Positions 33,301 to 44,785 of a DNA stretch of 64,000 bases are shown one piece after another. Both the position numbers and the translations under genes were made by a program. Position 1 is the stretch's first letter. Each line of letters opens with the position of its first letter. Below the pieces are notes generated by a model. That model saw nothing but the letters and a program-made list of their open reading frames with translations, was not told the DNA's origin and ran no database searches. The stretch covers positions 85,918,846 to 85,982,845 of the forward strand of contig NC_061862.1 of NCBI RefSeq assembly GCF_907164915.1, given 5' to 3'. The DNA is from Impatiens glandulifera (lineage: Eukaryota; Streptophyta; Magnoliopsida; Ericales; Balsaminaceae).

Positions 33301-35524
33301 GTTAGAATTAATGGTTAGTTTGACAAGCATTTAAAAGTGTGAGGTCACGAGATGGAGGTCGGGTTGTGGGTGGTTTATCAAGTGTGAGGTCGGAATTAGT
33401 GATTGGTATGACAAACATTTGAAAATGTGAGGTCACAAGATGGAGGTCGGGTGATGGGTGATTTGTTAAGTGTGAGGTCAGAATTAGTGGTTGTTTTGGC
33501 GAGCATTTGAAAGTGTGAAGTCACGAGATAAATGTCGGGTGGTGGTTAGTGGTTGGTTTGACGTTAGATAAGAGGTCTGTGATCAATTGAGATTGGTTGT
33601 TGATTTGTTAAAGTGTGAGGAAAAGAGATGTTGACAAAGATTGGTGAGTAGATTGTCGAGGGATAGAGACATATGAAAAAGTGTGAGTCACAAGTTTAGG
33701 GTCAGTGGGTGGTTTGTCGAGGGATAAACAGGCATATGAAAAAGTGAGTTACATGATGATGGTCAATTGGAGGGTTAGTGGTTGAGTTTGAGGTGTGTTA
33801 TCAATTGAGGTCGACTAAGATTGGTGGTGGTTTGCTAAAGGGATAAAAAATGCATATGAAAAAGTGTGAGTCACAAGATGAGGGTCAATTGAGGGGTTAA
33901 GTGGATGTCTATTATTATCCGTGCAAATGCACGGAATTGATGCTAGTTCACATAATGTCAATACTATGAATTTTATTTCATTCAATTATAAGACTTTTAA
34001 GATTGTGTTTAATAAAACTTAAAATTAAGATTGATTTAAATATAAAGAGATAGAAAGTTAAATTAACAATATATATATATATATATTTAAAATTTAAGTA
34101 TTTAATATTTCAGTAGGTTTAATAATATCTAAAATTAATATATGAATAATTATACCATTATATATTATTTAATAAACTTAAAATAGTATATTATTTGTTT
34201 ATTTATAATGAGAAAAATTAATAAAACTTTATATTTATATATATAAATAAATATGAGAGATAATATATATATATTATTTTTTATTTTATAATTAGTTTAG
34301 ATATAATTTTATTTTTATTCGATAATGTTTGAAAATAATCTCGTAAAAAATAATTAAATGAATTATGATAAAAAAAATATAAAGAGAGAAAAAAATGAAA
34401 AAGTAATACGAATTTATAATATATAATAGTAATTTTATTAAATTTAAAAGGACATATTTAAAAGGACATAGTCTTATTTTGATGATTTTTTTAAGTAACG
34501 CCTTAAGCTTTTTTTTTTTTTCTTTTTAAAATAAGTTTTATATTTAAGTTTATTATTTTTAACGTGTTTTCACTCCTGTGTCTATAGTAATAAGTGATTA
34601 TAAATATGTATTATCAAACTTAATTATTTTAAATAAGTTTTTAATATATTTAATTAAGTAATATGTTAGTTTTTAATATATTTAATTAAGTAATAAGTTA
34701 AGTTATCAAATTTAGAATACATTTTAATTAATTGGGTAGTGAAAGAGCTCTAATTGGGTAGTCAGTTTGTTTCAAATTTTGTTATATTTGATTAGAGTTT
34801 TAAGTTTATCTTTTATACTAATATAAACATTATTTTCTATAATTTTATAAAAATAAAAAAACTTATTTTTCATTTATTTTAGAGAACGTGAAATATACTT
34901 GGTCCGTTTAAAAAAAAATGATTGATGAGTACTTCATCTTTGTCAGGTAAGTCATCCACGGTGTTTGTATCATTCGGATCAGAGTACTATCTCTCAAAAG
35001 AGGAGAAGGAGGAGATAGCCCATGGATTAGAGTTAAGTATGACCAATTTCATATGGGTATTGAAATCCTCATCTTTAGAATCCCTCCTCCCTGAAGGGTT
35101 TCTTGAGCGAGTAGGAGAAAGGGGAATGGTGGTAAATGGATGGGCGGCGCAAGCAAGGATATTGTCTCATCCGAGCATCGGGGCATTCATTAGTCATTGT
35201 GGGTGGGGATCGACAATGGAAGCTATGGGTCTTGGCGTGCCCATAGTAGCCATACCGATGCATCTTGATCAACCCTTCAACGCTCAAGTGGCTGTTGAGG
35301 TTGGACTTGGTTTAGAAGTGAAAAGAGATGAGAATGGAATGTTGAGTAGAGAAGAGATAAGTGAAGTGATTAGAGAAATTGTGGTGGAAAAGAAAGGTGA
35401 GAAAATAAGAGATAAGGCAAAACAAGTTAAGGAAATGATACAAAAGAAAGGAGATGAAGATGTTGATATTGTTGTGGAAGAGTTACTTAAGCTTCTTAAC
35501 CACAAAGTAATTTTAGCTAGTTAG
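30378..35524 (+). CDS. UDP-glycosyltransferase, UGT94/UGT91-like, two exons, 462 aa
   Basis: A cytosolic family-1 glycosyltransferase that should move a sugar from a UDP-sugar to a plant metabolite. The closest pattern I recognise is the sugar-chain-extending UGT94/UGT91 group, so the acceptor may already be a glycoside. Exon 1 is 30378-31188, exon 2 is 34947-35524, and the intron is 3,758 bp with GT-AG ends. The join restores 'DTKGKSSTVFVSFGS' in phase. The catalytic His is at residue 21 ('WLSHGHIS') and the supporting Asp at about 120 ('LIYDYNQPW'). The 44-residue PSPG box starts 'WAAQARILSHPSIGAFISHC', has 'HCGWGSTMEA', and ends 'HLDQ'. Gln at position 44 usually goes with UDP-glucose. Length and motifs are complete and there are no stops. 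The exact acceptor and sugar cannot be told from sequence. The intron holds a Helitron. Confidence 0.93.
31965..32033 (+). repeat. tRNA-derived SINE-like segment
   Basis: The A-box-like GTGGTCTAGCGGTTTAAGTG and the B box GAGTTCGAATCC are separated as in tRNA-derived repeats. It shares TTTCAACAATCATAAGTGGT...TAGCGGTT with the block at 9050-9120. No cloverleaf is convincing. Confidence 0.5.
32080..33560. repeat. 88-bp minisatellite, about 17 copies
   Basis: GGAATTAGTGGTTGG recurs at about 32097, 32184, 32272, 32360, 32451, 32524, 32614, 32688, 32778, 32867, 32957, 33052 and onward, mostly 87-91 bp apart with a few 73-bp short units. The rest of the unit is GACGAGCATTTGAAAGT, GAGATGGAGGTCGGGTGGTG and GGTTTGTCGAGTGTGAGG. 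Long open frames on the minus strand here are produced by the repeat. From 33560 to 33900 looser copies grade into related sequence. Confidence 0.95.
33947..34946. other. Remaining UGT intron
   Basis: AT-rich DNA with short runs and no gene. It ends in the acceptor CATCTTTGTCAG at 34946. Confidence 0.7.
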
Positions 35525-35934
35525 GGTTTCTTTACCTCTACTTCTACTTATTTCATATCATCATCCTTAATAACTTATCAATCTTTGAAGATCTTTATTT
35601 TAGTCTTAGATGATATGGAATTATGATTTGAAATTGTGTTGGATTAATAGTTATGTTATGTTTTATTTAACTATTATTTGAATCCAAAATTTTCATTATT
35701 CATTTAAATTTGAAAGTAAAAACTTACAACTTATTTGAAAATTAATATTTTGTATAATTTTGTTTTATTTTAAAATATATAAGATACAAATTGAATTAGA
35801 TGTAATGTTTTTTATTGTAAAATAAATTATTTTTATTTTTATAAATTTCTAGATAATATCATAGAAAATTTTATAAAATATTTTATTAAATTTGACAAAG
35901 TATTAACAATTGATAAAATTATTTGTATGTAAAT
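35525..35934. other. UGT 3' flank
   Basis: A short T-rich probable 3' UTR, then AT-rich DNA up to the abrupt start of a copia protease sequence at about 35935. No 5' LTR is present between them. Confidence 0.5.
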
Positions 35935-35949
35935 CAGGACAGTTGCCTT

Positions 35950-38900
35950 GAGAAGATTGTTTGGTACTTGGACAGTGGTGGTTCAAGACACATGATAGGC
36001 AACAGTCACTGACTGAAATAACAAAATGCACAGGACCTAAGATCACAATTGGTGATAATATCAAAGACAAAAATATGAGTAAATGCAAGATTATCCATGG
36101 TAACCTTACTATTAATAATGTGATGCTGACAGAAAATCTATGTTATAACTTGATTAGTATTAGTCAAATATGTGATAACGGATATACTATAGATTTTCAA
36201 AAACATGCATGTCTTGTAAGAGATCAGCAGGGTAACACCCTGCTGACAGGAAGTAGAGTAGGAAAGTCTTATAAGATGAACTGGAAAAATAAGACGTTTG
36301 ATCATTTATGCATGATAGCTAAAAATGATCAAAATTGGCTATGGAATAAAAAATTAAACCATCTTAATTTAAAAAAAAATTTAACAACATATGTTCAAAA
36401 GATTTAGTAACTAGTTTACCTAAACTGAAGTTTTTTAAAGATAAGGTTTGTCCTACTTGTAAGATGGGCAAACAAGTCAGATCAACTTTTAAAAATAAAG
36501 GAAATATCCAATCCGACAAGTGTTTGAAATTATTGCACATGGATCTATTTGGAATTATACTCTTTTCATAATTGATGATTATTCTAGATTTACTTGAGTA
36601 ATATTTTTGGAATCTAAGGATAAAACTGCTAAAATTTTGATTAAAATTTTTAAAAGACTTCAAAATGGAAAATATTTAATTATCATAAAGATTAAAAGTG
36701 ACAGATGAATTGAATTTACAAACAGAAGTCTGTATTCTTTTCTTGAGGAATTTTGTATTAGACACGAGTTGTCTAGTGCTAGAACTCCATAGCAAAATAG
36801 CGTTGCTGAAAGGAGGAACAAAACACTGAAAAAAACAGCGAGATCTATGCTAAACGATTTCGGTGTTTCTCAAAAACTTTGGGCAGAAGCCATTAATACA
36901 GCATGCTATACTCAAAACAGATCAATGATCAATAAACATTTTAATAAAATATCTTACAAAATCTTTTATGGTAAAGTTCCTAAAATTTCATATTTTAGGA
37001 TATTTGGATGTAAGTGTTTTATTCATAACAATGACAAAAATCATTTGATTGCTTTTGATGCTAAATTAGATGCTGGCATAATGTTAGGCTATTCTTTAGT
37101 TAGAAAAACTTATAGTGTTTTTAATAAACAAACTCTAACGGTTGAATAATCTACCCATATTGTTTTTGATGAATCTGTTGAAAGTAATTCTAATGAAATC
37201 ATTAAAGTTGTTAACAAGTTGGAAGCTGCTAATCTTCAATCTGATAGTGATGATGACGTTCAGGTCATCAGAAACAACACGTATGATCAGCCAACTGATC
37301 CGGTTGATGCTCAACCAAACAACCAGACTATAAGTCAGCAGATTGTTGATAGTCCGAATGTTGCGAAGCCAGCTGACCAGACGTCTGACCTTTCTAGGAC
37401 CGAACTTCAAATGGAACATAAATCATCCGCCTAAACTAATAATAGGTAATCATAATGCACCTCTTAGAACAAGAAAACAATTAATAGATAATTTGCAAAC
37501 TCTATTTTTATCTCTCAAATTGAGCCTAATAAGATAAATAAAGTATCTCTCAAATTGAGCCTAATAAGATAAATGAAGTATCTCTCAAATTGAGCCTAAT
37601 AAGATAAATGAAGCATTGCTTGATCCAGATTGGATCAGTTTTATGTAAGAAGAGTTAAATCAATTTGAAAGAAACAAAGTGTGACATCTAACTTCAAAAC
37701 CGGATGATCAATCTATTATTGGAACTAGATGGGTTTTTAGAAACAATCTAAGTGAAGATGACTTAGTTGTGAGAAACAAAGATAGATTGGTAGCTCAAGG
37801 TTATAGGCAGAAGGAAGGAATTGACTTTGAGGATTCATTCGCCCTATAACTATACTTGACGCTATTAAAATCTTCCTAGCTTATGCAGCTTTTAAAAACT
37901 TTAAAGTTTATCAAATGGATGTTAAAAGCGCTTTTCTTAACCGTCTATTGAATGGAGATATTTATGTTGAACAACCTCCTGGATTTTAAAATCATTTTCT
38001 GCCTAATCATGTATTCAAATTAGATAAAGTTTTATATATTATTAAGCAAACTCCTAGAGGTTGGTATGACACTTTGACTAAGTGAAGATGACTTAGTTGT
38101 GAGAAACAAAGACAGATTGGTAGCTCAAGGTTATATGCAGAAGGAAGGAATTGACTTTGAGGATTCATTCGCCCCTATAGCTATACTTGACGCTATTAAA
38201 ATATTCCTAGATTATGCAGCTTTTAAAAACTTTAAAGTTTATCAAATATATGTTAAAAGTGGTTTTCTTAACGGTCTATTTAATGGAGATGTTTATGTTG
38301 AACAACCTCCTGAATTTTAAAATCATTTTCTGCCTAATCATGTATTCAAATTAGATAAAGTTTTATATATTATTAAGCAAACTCCTAGAGGTTGGTATGA
38401 CACTTTGACTAAGTGAAGATGACTTAGTTGTGAGAAACAAAGACAGATTGGTAGATCAAGGTTATAGGCAGAAGGAAGGAATTGACTTTGAGGATTCATT
38501 CGCCCCTATAGCTATACTTGACGCTATTAAAATCTTCCTAGCTTATGCAGCTTTTAAAAACTTTAAAGTTTATCAAATGGATGTTAAAAGCGCTTTTCTT
38601 AACGGTCTATTGAATGGAGATGTTTATGTTGAACAACCTCTTGAATTTTAAAATCATTTTCTGCCTAATCATGTAATCAAATTAGATAAAATTTTATATA
38701 TTATTAAGCAAACTCCTAGAGGTTGGTATGACACTTTGACTAAGTGAAGATGACTTAGTTGTGAGAAACAAAGACAGATTGGTAGCTCAAGGTTATAGGC
38801 AGAAGGAAGGAATTGATTTTGAGGATTCATTCGCCCCTATATCTATACTTGACGCTATTAAAATCTTCCTAGCTTATGCAGCTTTTAAAAATTTTAAAGT

Positions 38901-40120
38901 TTATTAAATGGATGTTAAAAGCGCTTTTCTTAACGGTCTATTGAATGAAGATGTTTATGTTGAACAACCTCCTAGATTTTAAAATCATTTTATGCCTAAT
39001 CATGTATTCAAATTAGATAAAGTTTTATATATTATTAAGCAAACTCCTATAGGTTGGTATGACACTTTGACTAACTTCTTGTTTGAGCATATTTTATTAT
39101 CGGCACTGTAGATAAAACACTTTTTAGATTTGTTAAATATTCACATATATTACTCGTTCAAATTTATGTGGATGATATCATATTTGGGTCAGATAACCCC
39201 AAATTATGTGAGAAGTTTTCTAAGTTGATGCAGGACAAGTTTGAGATGAGCATGATGGGTGAGTTGACGTTCTTCCTTGGTCTTCAAGTTCGTCAACTTG
39301 AAGATGGCATTTTCATCAATCAAGCAAAGTATACCAGGAAATTACTGAAGAAATTCGGCATGGAGAATTGTTCAGCTGCCTCAATACCCATGAACTCATC
39401 TAGAAATCTAGATAAGGATGAAGGTGGTCTGAATGTTGACATCACAGCCTACCGAGGAATCATCTGATCTTTGTTATATCTAACAGCCATTCGGCCAGAC
39501 ATCTTGTTTGTTGTCGGCATCTATGGAAGATTTCAGGCTAACCCTAAACAATCTCATTACATAGTTATTAAGCGTATTTTAAAATATTTAAAGGGAACTC
39601 AATCGGTTGGACTGTGGTATCCGAAGGATTCCAGTTTCAACTTAATTAGTTACTCTGATACAAACTATGCAGGTTGAAAGATTAATCAGAAGAGTACTAG
39701 TGGAATTTATCAGTTCCTTGGTGATTGTCTAATCTCTTGGTTTAGCAAGAAGTAGACATCTATCGCCACATCTACATAGAAGCGGAATATCTTGTCGTAG
39801 ACAGCTGATGTGCTCAATTATTGTGGGTCCAACAGCAATTGAGAGAATTTGGCATCTAGGAAGACGAGTCTCCTATCTTCTGTGACAACACCAGCGCTAT
39901 CGCGATCACATAAAATCTGGTGTTGCATTCCAGAACGAAGCATATTGATATCCATCATCACTTCATCTGAGATCATGTTGCTCAAAAGCATATTCGGCTA
40001 GAATATGTACCAACAGATCAGCAAGTGGTCGACATCTTCACTAAGTCACTCCCCGAGACTAAGTTTTCTTACTTTAGAAATATTTTAGGTCTTTTAATAT
40101 ACACAAATTTAGGAGGAATT
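35950..40120 (+). pseudogene. Copia pol, decayed, with RT segment in four copies
   Basis: Protease shows the DSG motif ('LDSGGSRHMIG'). The pre-integrase and zinc part has 'NWLWNKKLNHLNLKK'. The integrase part reads from 36400 to 37150 with stops and includes 'WAEAINTACYTQNRS'. RT begins near 37690. Its middle segment (with '[11 protein letters not shown]') occurs four times, and only after the fourth does the catalytic '[12 protein letters not shown]' follow (39160). RNase H ('YLTAIRPDILFVVG', 'LISYSDTNYAG') decays by stops after 39680. Confidence 0.88.
37750..39072 (+). repeat. Fourfold tandem repeat of a 331-bp RT segment
   Basis: The start AAGTGAAGATGACTTAG recurs at 37750, 38080, 38411 and 38742, giving units of 330, 331, 331 and about 331 bp. 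Each unit encodes the stretch from '[11 protein letters not shown]' to 'GWYDTLTK'. The junctions join ...GACTAA to CTAAGTGAAG, sharing about four bases. All copies carry the same in-frame stop (GATTTTAA), so the segment was already dead when it multiplied. Copies differ by scattered substitutions. Confidence 0.95.
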
Positions 40121-40679
40121 TGTTGATAAGATGATAAGCCAGACGTGTTAAGACGGATGTCTCAAATCGTGTTGAAGAACAGTCGTCTGATGACACTGTA
40201 CATCATACATGTTATGCTTAAATAGCTTGTAATTTCAATATTGTAAGACACTAAGTTGTTAGGCAGACATCTGCTGACACAGGTGTTGTTATGAATCAGT
40301 AGACGCCTTCAAAACAGACGTCTCACTAAGCCTAAATGTAAGGTATGCGGACAACATAGTCAGGCGTCTGTCTAAAGTGTATACTTGGTAGACGTCTATT
40401 TGAAGTTTACTTCAGACAACTCGTCTTAAGCCGAGTGGGACAACTGCTTTAATCTTATCAATACGTTGTCGTTTTATTCTCCTTCAGACAATGAACAGTC
40501 ACATTTCAAAATAATTGGAGGGAAAATATTTATTTTATCTTATAAATATCTTCAAAAATGAATAACATGACGACACGTGTCGGCATCATGTCTTTAAAAT
40601 ATGACCAACACGCTTTGTTAATTGAGTTTTACACGTATAATTAATTAAATAATGTTTATTTATTTAATTATTTAGTCTT
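40121..40679. other. Post-pol spacer with repeated AGACGTCT-type motifs
   Basis: No coding region. The motif AGACGTCT and variants (CAGACGTCT, AGGCGTCTG) recur here and again inside the element's LTR, much as CCGGTT recurs in the first element. Confidence 0.5.
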
Positions 40680-40687
40680 TATATAAA
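40680..40687 (+). promoter_or_regulatory. TATA box before the second element's accessory gene
   Basis: CTTTATATAAAGGG, about 130 bases before the ATG at 40819 and followed by a CT-rich leader with CCCTAAAAGCTCTC. The arrangement matches that in the first element. Confidence 0.6.
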
Positions 40688-40818
40688 GGGTGCTATGCAC
40701 GCCTAAGACGTCTCACATTCCCTTTGCGTTTTCTAACCCTAAAAGCTCTCTACCTTCTCTTTAGAAATCCAATATTCTTCTTCATCTTCAGTTTTTATCT
40801 TAACCCTAAATCTCTAAG

Positions 40819-43800
40819 ATGACTTTTTTCGCTCAAAATACAATGCAGATGAACTTTGAATCGGTTTATGCTTCAGGTTTGTCGGCGATGGTGGTGATGT
40901 TCAAAACCCTAGAGGCTTTCAGCCTAAGGAAGTTTCTAGGCGGTCCTTTCACAGTTCACGACTCAAAAGTTCATGAGTTCTTTTTAACGGCTAGGTTGGT
41001 CAGAGACACCGCTCTAGCAACGGTGAAGGGCGCAAAAATTTTTATTTTCGAAGATGTGTTTTCCTAGCATCTTGGGCTTTCGACATAAGGGCTTTCAGTC
41101 TTCGATGAGATTCCGGTCGAGGATATCTCGGAAATGCAATCCTCCTTCTCAAATGTCTCTAGTCCCGTCGCGACTCATGGGAAGAAGTATCTCAAATTAG
41201 AGTTTTGTCTCCTTAATGATATCGTCTTTAAGTCTCTCCAGACGAGAGTAGGGTCGTTCAACGCCTACACCCATGAGCGATTTGAGATTATGGTGGCCAT
41301 ATCCAAGGGGACGGCTATTAACTGGTCGTTCGTTCTTCTCTCAACTTTGATCATGATGGTGTCGATGCCGAAAAATAAAGTGTGGGCTTCTCAGTCCAAC
41401 AACGTATGATTCTTGAGCACCTGTAGGTGAACTTGGGCAAAGGCGCCAATATCCATGTCATGATGGTTATGAGATGCATCATTGTTGGAAACTATATTCT
41501 TAGGATGAAAACAATAAAGGAGGCCAAGTCCAACTTATCCATGCAATAGTCGAGTGGTTAGTTGACCATTCTGTCCAAGCGCCCTACCACCTCTAGTCGT
41601 CCAACCCCAACAAAAAGAAGAAAGTTGAGGGTGCAGGAGTCGACTATGAGTTCCACCAGTTAGAAGTGTGCTTTTGTCGGAGATATCGTTGAGGTTGCCT
41701 CTGTTGCGAAGAAGGCCAAATTGGAGGAAACTCCTACTGAAGAGGTGCCTAGCTCCTTTGGTAGCCTTTGTCTTGCCTCCAATCGTAGTGCCTGCTAAGG
41801 TCTCTTCCTTGAAACAAATTGAAGAACTAGCATTTGCTGAGCCTGCTGGCCAGACTGTTGTTATTCCTACTACATGAGGCTTTTCCCAAGGTAACCTCCA
41901 AAACTGCTTTGATCGTAGAGCCTACTGAAGTTCCCGTTGTGGAACTGTTTGCTAAACCAACTGCTGAGTCAGTTGGTGCCAATATTAATTAAAGACAGGT
42001 GGGGGACTTTGATGTCTCCCCTACAGCACCAGTGGCCGTTAAGGCTGTTGGTCAGGATGCTGAATTTGTAGCTGCTCAGATAGTTACTTCTCTTGCCAAG
42101 GAGTCAGTTGCTTCCCCTACTGCATATCTACCTGAAGATACAATTCTAAAGGCAGCATAGCCTACTTCAGTTGTCTCTCTAGCGGCTATTTTAAGACAGG
42201 TTCAAGCTTCAAAGGGAATCACATTTAGGGAATCTTTCCCTACTACTAAGCCTTCCGAAGTTGCAGGAAAGGGTAAAGAACCCTTAGTGGATGTCCCCGA
42301 GCCTCTTCGAAAGTTAAGTAGTCTATCGAACTCATCCTTGAGGAGGTTGAGTATGATGCTTCAGAGAGGCTTGACCTCTTCAATAAGTGGAGCAGTATAA
42401 GGCTCCATAAGAGGCTCAATGAAGTCATCCAATGTTCTAATTTTATTGAACAGTGGGAGGCGATGTTCAGTCTGGAGAAAACCATCATTGCTTGGACTTG
42501 CACTAACATTGTTCATGATGCTCTTAAGAGAAGAGAGCTCGTTGTAGAAATCTCTAGAGTGCGTGCTTTGTTCCCGATCCTTCGCCAAAGGGAACCGAAC
42601 TATAACCCTCTAAATAAAATGATGTGGGTAGACGGAAAAGTAAACATTCGTATGCAATCAATCTTGGATTCATATAGCTCAACAGCTTTGTCCTTTATTC
42701 ATGGCATAGAGTCGTCCAAGATTGATGAACTTCGACAGGAGGTATCATTGGTTGCGCTAAACTATTCAGATGCCGAAGAGAAACTGACGTTTATTGAGAA
42801 GTTGCAGCCTCCTCCTACAAAGAAGCAGTCGTCTATCCTTACTGCTAAGTAGCAACAGCTACCCTTGGTTGAAGAGTAGGCGACTTTTTACACTACTGAG
42901 CAGCAACAGCTCCCGCTGGGTGAATAACTGCTCTCTTCTACTGTTAAGGAGTTGCCTCTTCTGCTAATAAGGAGGTCTCCCCTGCGTCTGAGCAGAAGTC
43001 TTCTGCCTTAGAGAAGAAGCTCTCTATAGCTATTGAGCAGCTCTCCACTCCTGCCTCCAAGAAGGCTTCTTCAGCCAATGTTGCTCAATTCTCTTCTTCT
43101 ATGTTTGAGAAGTTGTTTTCTCGGGTTGTTGTGGAGATCTCTTCAGACAAGGAGAAGCAAACGTCTAAAGAGATGCTCTTGTCACGGCCCATTGGTATGG
43201 GGTGCACATGTCAAGCCCACAAGGTGCATTTTCTAGAATATTCCAAGTTTTATGGTCATTTCTGGAACTCTCTAGAATCCTCTTGGAGTTCCTGGATTTC
43301 TGTTGGTCATGGAACTCTCTAGATTTATCTAGGAGTTCCTCTTTTATGAGTGAGGTCATGGAACTCTCTAGAATTCTCTAATGGTTCCTCTTTTTGTAAG
43401 TAGGGTCATGAAACTTTCTAAAATTCTCTAAGAGTTCCTTTTTGTATGTAAGGTAGGAGAACTCTCTAGAATTCTCTAGGAGTTCTCAAGTATAGGTGTT
43501 AGTAGATTTCTCTAAAAGTCTATAGGAATTATTAGGTCTATATTAGTAATAGAAGAGTCTAGAAATCTCTAGGACAAGGAAAATCTAGAATGATCTTCTC
43601 ACTTGTATATAAACAAGTCTTTGTCATAAACCAAGACACTCAACAATGTTCAAAACACTCAACACTTGTAATACCTCACTCTTGTAAGCAATAAACAAGA
43701 TATTCTCCAAACTTTTTCTCTCTCAAATCGTTCCATCTTCATGCATCTTTTAAGAGGGTGACTAGCTAAGATTGAGGTAATCTAGCCTAGTGCCGCGCGG

Positions 43801-44670
43801 GACGAGAGAATATTCAGTGACCGAGTTTCTTCTCATGACACGCTCCTCCTTTAAGTCCAAGCGTTCATCCCCGTCATCATCCAAGAAATTCCTCCCAGCT
43901 AAATTCTTTCACTTTGAAGAGGTGTTTGATTTTCTCAATGACTTGTGCAAAGAGATCGAAGGAGCAGACAGAGAGTCTTCAACATTGATCAAAGTGCCTC
44001 GAGTCTCAACCTCCAAAAGAAATCCAGAGTCGTCTGAGATTGAGGTAAGTTTTTGTGCCTCCCCTCTTCGCACCCTCCAAGCTGGTGACTATCTTGACTC
44101 TTCGGTTCCCACTTTCCTTGAGGAATCCTCTTGGGAAACGATGGATCTCCGAAATTTCATCATTGAAGCTCTCACGCCTATGTAGAAGAGCATTTCATCA
44201 ATCATCGATGAACTGGAGTTTCTGAAGGGGCAGTTTGCTTCGAACTCGAAGGCAACAACTGTTGTGGCCTCGGAGCAGGAAATTGCCCAGAAAGAAATTT
44301 CAAGAACTTCCATTAAAATTTCGATAATCTGTGATGCATTGACCAGGCTGAAATATACTCTTCTCAAAACCGCTTTCAACCACCACGGAGATCTCGTTGG
44401 AAGAATGAATATTTTCGACCATCAACTAGTCAAAATATCCAACCACCTCAAAAATGTTGTTGTCGAACGAATTTAAGATGATGTAGTAGTAGCAAAATGC
44501 TTTGAAGCTGCTGAAGTCTCTCCTGATAATATTAAAAGGGGGAAGGTAGCGGTCGAGGGGAAGAGAAGGTTGCGGTAAAAGCAGTCGAACTTGGAGGAAG
44601 CCAGACCGAGGAGGAGGTCGTGGAGGAGGAAAAAGTCGAGGCTAAGAAGATATCTCTTCAACAATTAAAA
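40819..44670 (+). pseudogene. Post-pol accessory gene of the second element
   Basis: Starts 'MTFFAQNTMQMNFESVYASG' and is homologous to the accessory genes at 12800-18200, including 'RFEIMVAISKGTAINWSFVL' and 'FLGGPFTVHDSKVHEFFLTA'. The middle is Ala/Pro/Glu/Ser-rich and broken by frame changes. A helical domain follows ('MFSLEKTIIAWTCTNIVHDA' to about 42840) that corresponds to the helical region near 14000 in copy C. A stretch with LTR-like features interrupts it at about 43180-43785. The tail (to 44670) includes 'ISSIIDELEFLKGQFASNSK' and predicted coiled coil. No enzymatic motif is seen. Many stops make it non-functional. Confidence 0.7.
43180..43785 (+). repeat. Possible solo-LTR-like insertion
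   Basis: It starts TGTCACGGCCCATTGG and interrupts the coding homology of the accessory gene. It contains repeated GAACTCTCTAGAATTCTCTAGGAGTTC palindromes, a TATA box (TGTATATAAACAAG, about 43602) and a polyadenylation-like region (AATAAACAAG). No clear target duplication was found, so the right boundary (GTGCCGCGCGG, about 43790) is uncertain. Confidence 0.4.
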
Positions 44671-44770
44671 GGGGGAATCTCAAACTCTGTATATTATGTG
44701 TATTTCATATTTATATAAATATATTATTTACTTTTTAATTTCCTGTTTTTAACTTAGTTTTAACATCATA

Positions 44771-44785
44771 CAAAGGGGGGGAAAT
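44771..44785 (+). other. Polypurine tract of the second element
   Basis: AAAGGGGGGGAAA directly before TTGTTAG, the typical Sirevirus/copia polypurine tract and LTR start. Confidence 0.85.

Larger units (their letters stand above)
31200..33946 (+). mobile_element. Non-autonomous Helitron in the UGT intron
   Basis: The left end starts TC (31200) after an A. The right end is CTAG (33943-33946) followed by T, the A|T insertion rule of Helitrons. A perfect hairpin (CCGTGC-AAAT-GCACGG, 33919-33934, extended by a T-A pair) lies 8-9 bases before CTAG, as in plant Helitrons. No RepHel protein is encoded. The body contains AT-rich DNA, a tRNA-like block and an 88-bp minisatellite. The insertion point is only 11 bases after the splice donor, so the ancestral intron would have been about 1.0 kb. 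Confidence 0.85.

Noticed and set aside
32080..33560. Direct repeats considered as a CRISPR array
   Set aside because: There are no unique spacers, units are 88 bp end to end, and the genome is a plant's.
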